Translations under genes and position numbers: made by a program
The notes under the pieces: model-generated
What the model saw: the letters and a program-made list of their open reading frames with translations, nothing else
What the model was told of the DNA's origin: nothing
Database searches by the model: none
In this document: positions 8,109 through 10,673 of the stretch, piece after piece
How the letters are laid out: every line of letters starts with the position of its first letter
How positions within the stretch are numbered: the stretch's first letter is position 1
Source of the DNA: Basidiobolus heterosporus B8920
Lineage: Eukaryota > Basidiobolomycota > Basidiobolomycetes > Basidiobolales > Basidiobolaceae
Assembly: GCA_000697455.1 (NCBI GenBank)
Contig: JNET01029866.1
Location: forward strand, 1 to 10,673
DNA length: 10,673 bases
Reading direction: 5' to 3'

Positions 8109-8115
8109 TTATATA
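8109..8115 (-). promoter_or_regulatory. Possible TATA box of the zinc-finger gene
   Basis: Reads TATATAA on the minus strand, about 285 nt before the zinc-finger ATG and just upstream of the CT-rich tract. The order TATA, CT tract, ATG fits a fungal promoter. Confidence 0.4.
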
Positions 8116-8370
8116 GGAAATCGAGTGGAGTATTTGACAAATTTGTCATTCATTGTTAGCAAATGAAATGCAAGAACGACACTCTGATGAATTTGACCGA
8201 ATTTGGTAAAGATGGCATTATTTAGTGTGTGTTATCGTGCACTGTTTAATTGAGCTTAGGGCTGTTCTATTGTGGAATACAAGATGGTAGGCAACTTTAA
8301 ACCATCATTGTCATGAATCTATTTCTCAACAATACTCGACACATTCAATACTTTTGACCTTCGCAGTGCC

Positions 8371-8402
8371 CACTCGATTACCACTCGATTACCACCCGAT
8401 TT
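8371..8402. repeat. 11-bp tandem repeat, about 2.9 copies
   Basis: Unit cactcgattac at 8371-8381 and 8382-8392, followed by a diverged partial copy cacccgatt at 8393-8401. Confidence 0.85.
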
Positions 8403-8554
8403 AGTTAGCTAGCCTAAACCTAGCAAATAGGAATAGATACCTCCTATTCTGTCTCACCGACATCAAATATAGTAAGGGGGATTTGTAAATCAGCGTTGAG
8501 AAGCGGAAAACGCGGCAAGTAGGAGGTGTGCGGGAAGCGCGGAAAGTGCTCTTA

Positions 8555-8646
8555 AGCGATGCCCCAAAATGTTGGAAGCACCCAGATAAGTTAATCTGCC
8601 AGCTCTCCCTGGGCCGTTGATTTGTTTGTGAAACTAGGGCATCGCT
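8555..8646. repeat. 10-bp inverted repeat with a 72-nt loop
   Basis: Arms agcgatgccc (8555-8564) and gggcatcgct (8637-8646) are exactly complementary. A smaller 5-bp hairpin (cagat/atctg, 8583-8587 with 8594-8598) lies inside. This may be chance or the closing stem of a structured RNA; no known RNA family is recognised. Confidence 0.5.
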
Positions 8647-8747
8647 CTGCCCCAATGGTAAATATAGTTTTGCTAGGATGTACGTTGCTCGACTCACACA
8701 TCGCCCACTTGCTTGATCATTGGATTTACAACTGTATATTTCGATTA

Positions 8748-8790
8748 CATTCCATTCATTCCGTTCATTCCGTTCCATCCATTCCATTCT
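8748..8790. repeat. ATTCC-type short repeat (9-bp period)
   Basis: Successive units attccattc, attccgttc and attccgttc, then degenerate copies (catccattccattct). This repeat produces the biased start of a minus-strand open frame and is not coding. Confidence 0.85.
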
Positions 8791-9313
8791 CTCTATCCCA
8801 GATAAGCCGAGTTCTACAATCCTATTCCCATGGTATTTCTCGGTGCTTTTGGGTTAGGGGTTGGGTTGTGCCATCAGAGCTGACCAAGGGCTGGGTTCCC
8901 GTTCTGTTGAAGGTGAATCTCATTGGTGAATGAGAAGGTTGGTTTTGAACGTATACTTCATTTTAAATCACACAGCTCAAATAGAAAGTGGGGAGGTTAG
9001 AGAAAGGCGACACAAGTACTGGTTAAGCTCCGTGGTTGATTTCCCTTCAGCTGCTGCTGAGGTCTTGGCTTGCGTATTCTGATCAGAGACCAGACTTTAG
9101 GTGTTTCACAAGTATTGCCAATTGAAACTAACCGTTTATAGCCTAGTGTTGAGCAAATGGGCGGACATAAATGAATACGAAACAAACGCTAGCTTTTCTC
9201 TTTGAGTCTAGATTTCGTACCAGCTAACAGATACATGTGTAAGACCGATATAAATATAGATAGCGCAGGCTTAAGTAGTATAACTACTAACCCCATGGCT
9301 AGAACTGGCCAGG

Positions 9314-9337
9314 ACTGCTATAAATACTGCTATAAAT
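9314..9337. repeat. 12-bp tandem duplication
   Basis: Unit actgctataaat occurs twice head to tail (9314-9325, 9326-9337). Each copy contains a TATAAAT, so a TATA-like element has been duplicated. Confidence 0.85.
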
Positions 9338-9354
9338 ACCTGCCTTTCATTTAT

Positions 9355-9463
9355 ACACCCTGGTAAAGAATATTCACCTTGCAATTCCACACCCTAGTAA
9401 AGAATATTCACCTTTCAATCCCACACTCTATTAAAGGATATTCCCCTAGTATATTCCCCTAGT
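9355..9463. repeat. 34-bp tandem repeat with a nested 13-bp duplication
   Basis: Units of 34 bp start at 9355, 9389 and 9423 with core acaccctagtaaagaatatt; the second differs from the first at a few positions, the third is more diverged and partial. The third copy runs into a perfect 13-bp duplication (atattcccctagt at 9438-9450 and 9451-9463). Confidence 0.88.
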
Positions 9464-9839
9464 ACGTTCCTCCAGAATAAACATACCCACTTAGTATATC
9501 TCCATCTCATGGATAATTCTACCCAATGCTACTGCTTATGGCAAGTGTATGTGTGTGCATGTGCTATTGTTGCGTGTCAACAATATTAAACAAGTGTTAT
9601 ATGAAAGCGATTATTCTATAATGACTGGATGAGAGCAAGTGTTGGGGTTAGGGTTTAGGATAAACCACACCGCCTTGGTTCAAATGGATTGATTGAACCG
9701 ATTAAAGAAAAGCAGTTTAGCGCAACTATCAATGGAATCTTCTGGTTACCTTCATTTATTGCTATTTCTAGTCTCTTAAGAAGATTTCGAACCAAAGATT
9801 TCTCGGGGGTCTGGGAGGTTGTATAAAGAACAATTAGCT

Positions 9840-9968
9840 TCTTTGCTGAACTGCATATATATGGTCCGAGTGAATCGTCATAGAAATATTATGGTTTGGC
9901 CCGTGCACTGCGTAGAAGTTCGTTAGTCGTTCAACTCACAATTGTTTGGAGCATATCTTTGCTGAACT
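9840..9968. repeat. 13-bp direct repeats 116 bp apart
   Basis: The string tctttgctgaact occurs at 9840-9852 and again at 9956-9968; each copy is followed by an alternating AT run (gcatatatat, atatatatac). Looser similarity continues further on (tcgttcaactcac against tcgttgcaactcgc). Confidence 0.65.
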
Positions 9969-10673
9969 ATATATATACCTGTCACTCGTTGCAACTCGCT
10001 ATTATCTGACTTGGTTATCAAGTGCGTTACATCTTGTAGTAAACTTTTAATGGTTTTTACTTCATCCGATTTACCCAGGTCCCCAGTAGACTAGAATCAA
10101 GTAGGGAGGATTAGTTGGTTTCATGGTATGCTTTAATTCCTCTTGTACTTATTCAAATAAGTAGAGACGGACTTACTGAGATCAGTTTCCCTTCTAAGTC
10201 AGAGACAAACGATCCGGTATGATTGGGTAGTGAAGCAAGTGCCTGGAAAGTTGTGTGTTCAGCCTAAAAAGAAGTATTTTCTATGTTAATGTTCAGTCAT
10301 ATGAAGTGTGTTCAATTAGGCCTATTCAGTTCGTGAGATATTAATATTGGCATCACACATTCCTCAAGGTTAGAAAAACTACTCTGTAGCCTACTTACCA
10401 TTTGTGTATTTACGAATTGAAGCTATACACTCAGTCGTTATTCATGATGGAACCCCTCTGAAGCACGTGATTTGATCAATGATTTGGACCGAAAATAAGC
10501 GTAAATTAATGTTCACAGTAGAATAACTTTATTAATGGATAGACGTATTATAAAATATGGTCAAGTGTGTAGAAATGGCGGAAACATTCGAGTCAATTCA
10601 AAACTAATTGATGTTAATCAGCGTTCTTGCTGAATTTGGTCTAAGGTTTGGGGATCAATAAGTATAGGACGAA

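Larger units (their letters stand above)
7826..10673. other. Gene-poor region of about 2.8 kb
   Basis: Beyond the promoter of the zinc-finger gene I find no gene here. The longest open frames (8401-8787 minus, 8622-8933 plus, 8997-9185 minus) are short, lack family resemblance, and the first is partly made by a 9-bp repeat. There is no recognisable transposase, reverse transcriptase, tRNA or rRNA. The region holds several short tandem duplications, two G-rich telomere-like stretches, one 10-bp inverted repeat pair and one spaced direct repeat. An unannotated non-coding RNA cannot be excluded. Confidence 0.6.

Noticed and set aside
8184-8280. C-box-like TGATGA of a C/D snoRNA
   Set aside because: No D box (CTGA) or flanking terminal stem follows within the usual distance. 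The TGATGA in DAHP synthase intron 2 fails for the same reason.
8401-8787. 128-codon minus-strand ORF starting MEWMERNERNEW
   Set aside because: The start is translation of the ATTCC-type repeat; the rest is unremarkable.
8622-8933. 103-codon plus-strand ORF
   Set aside because: Includes the same repeat and the G-rich telomere-like stretch; no family resemblance.
10393-10399. ACTTACC resembling the 5' end of U1 snRNA
   Set aside because: Only seven bases match; there is no Sm site or U1-like stem afterwards.
6267-10673. Transposon, LTR element or CRISPR array in the intergenic DNA
   Set aside because: No terminal repeats of useful length with target-site duplications, no mobile-element protein, and the direct repeats have no regular spacers.

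Overview
The window looks like nuclear DNA from a filamentous, probably early-diverging fungus (Mucoromycota or Zoopagomycota type; the exact lineage cannot be fixed from this sequence). The evidence is: short introns of 55-138 nt with GT..AG ends and CTAAT or TACTAAC branch sites, a ribosomal protein eL18 whose C-terminus ([15 protein letters not shown]) matches the animal-like form rather than the Saccharomyces form, a class II (plant/fungal-type) DAHP synthase, and a small two-finger C2H2 protein. No operons, bacterial signals, tRNA, rRNA, CRISPR array or recognisable transposon protein were found.

Layout. (1) 415-2713, plus strand: a three-exon gene for a 723-residue pentatricopeptide-repeat (PPR) protein with a clear mitochondrial presequence. 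(2) 3192-3887, plus: RPL18, whose first coding exon is only the ATG, followed by a 138-nt intron with a perfect TACTAAC branch site. (3) 4417-6266, plus: class II 3-deoxy-D-arabino-heptulosonate-7-phosphate (DAHP) synthase in seven exons, one of them a 12-nt microexon; all the metal and phosphate ligands I could place by family comparison are present. A TATA run and a TGACTCA (Gcn4/CPC1-type) element lie just upstream. (4) 7825-7334, minus: a single-exon 163-residue protein with two C2H2 zinc fingers, convergent with the DAHP synthase gene. (5) 7826-10673: about 2.8 kb with no supportable gene but many short tandem duplications, two telomere-like G-rich stretches and a few inverted or direct repeats.

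The four genes are unrelated in function (mitochondrial RNA handling, cytosolic ribosome, aromatic amino-acid synthesis, probable transcription control), each with its own promoter. I see no gene cluster and no convincing new biological system. The points that deserve a second look concern gene structure and regulation: the DAHP synthase microexon with competing in-frame acceptors, the RPL18 ATG-only exon with an upstream ORF touching its start codon and a stronger competing splice donor, the amino-acid-control element, and the repeated short tandem duplications in the intergenic DNA.
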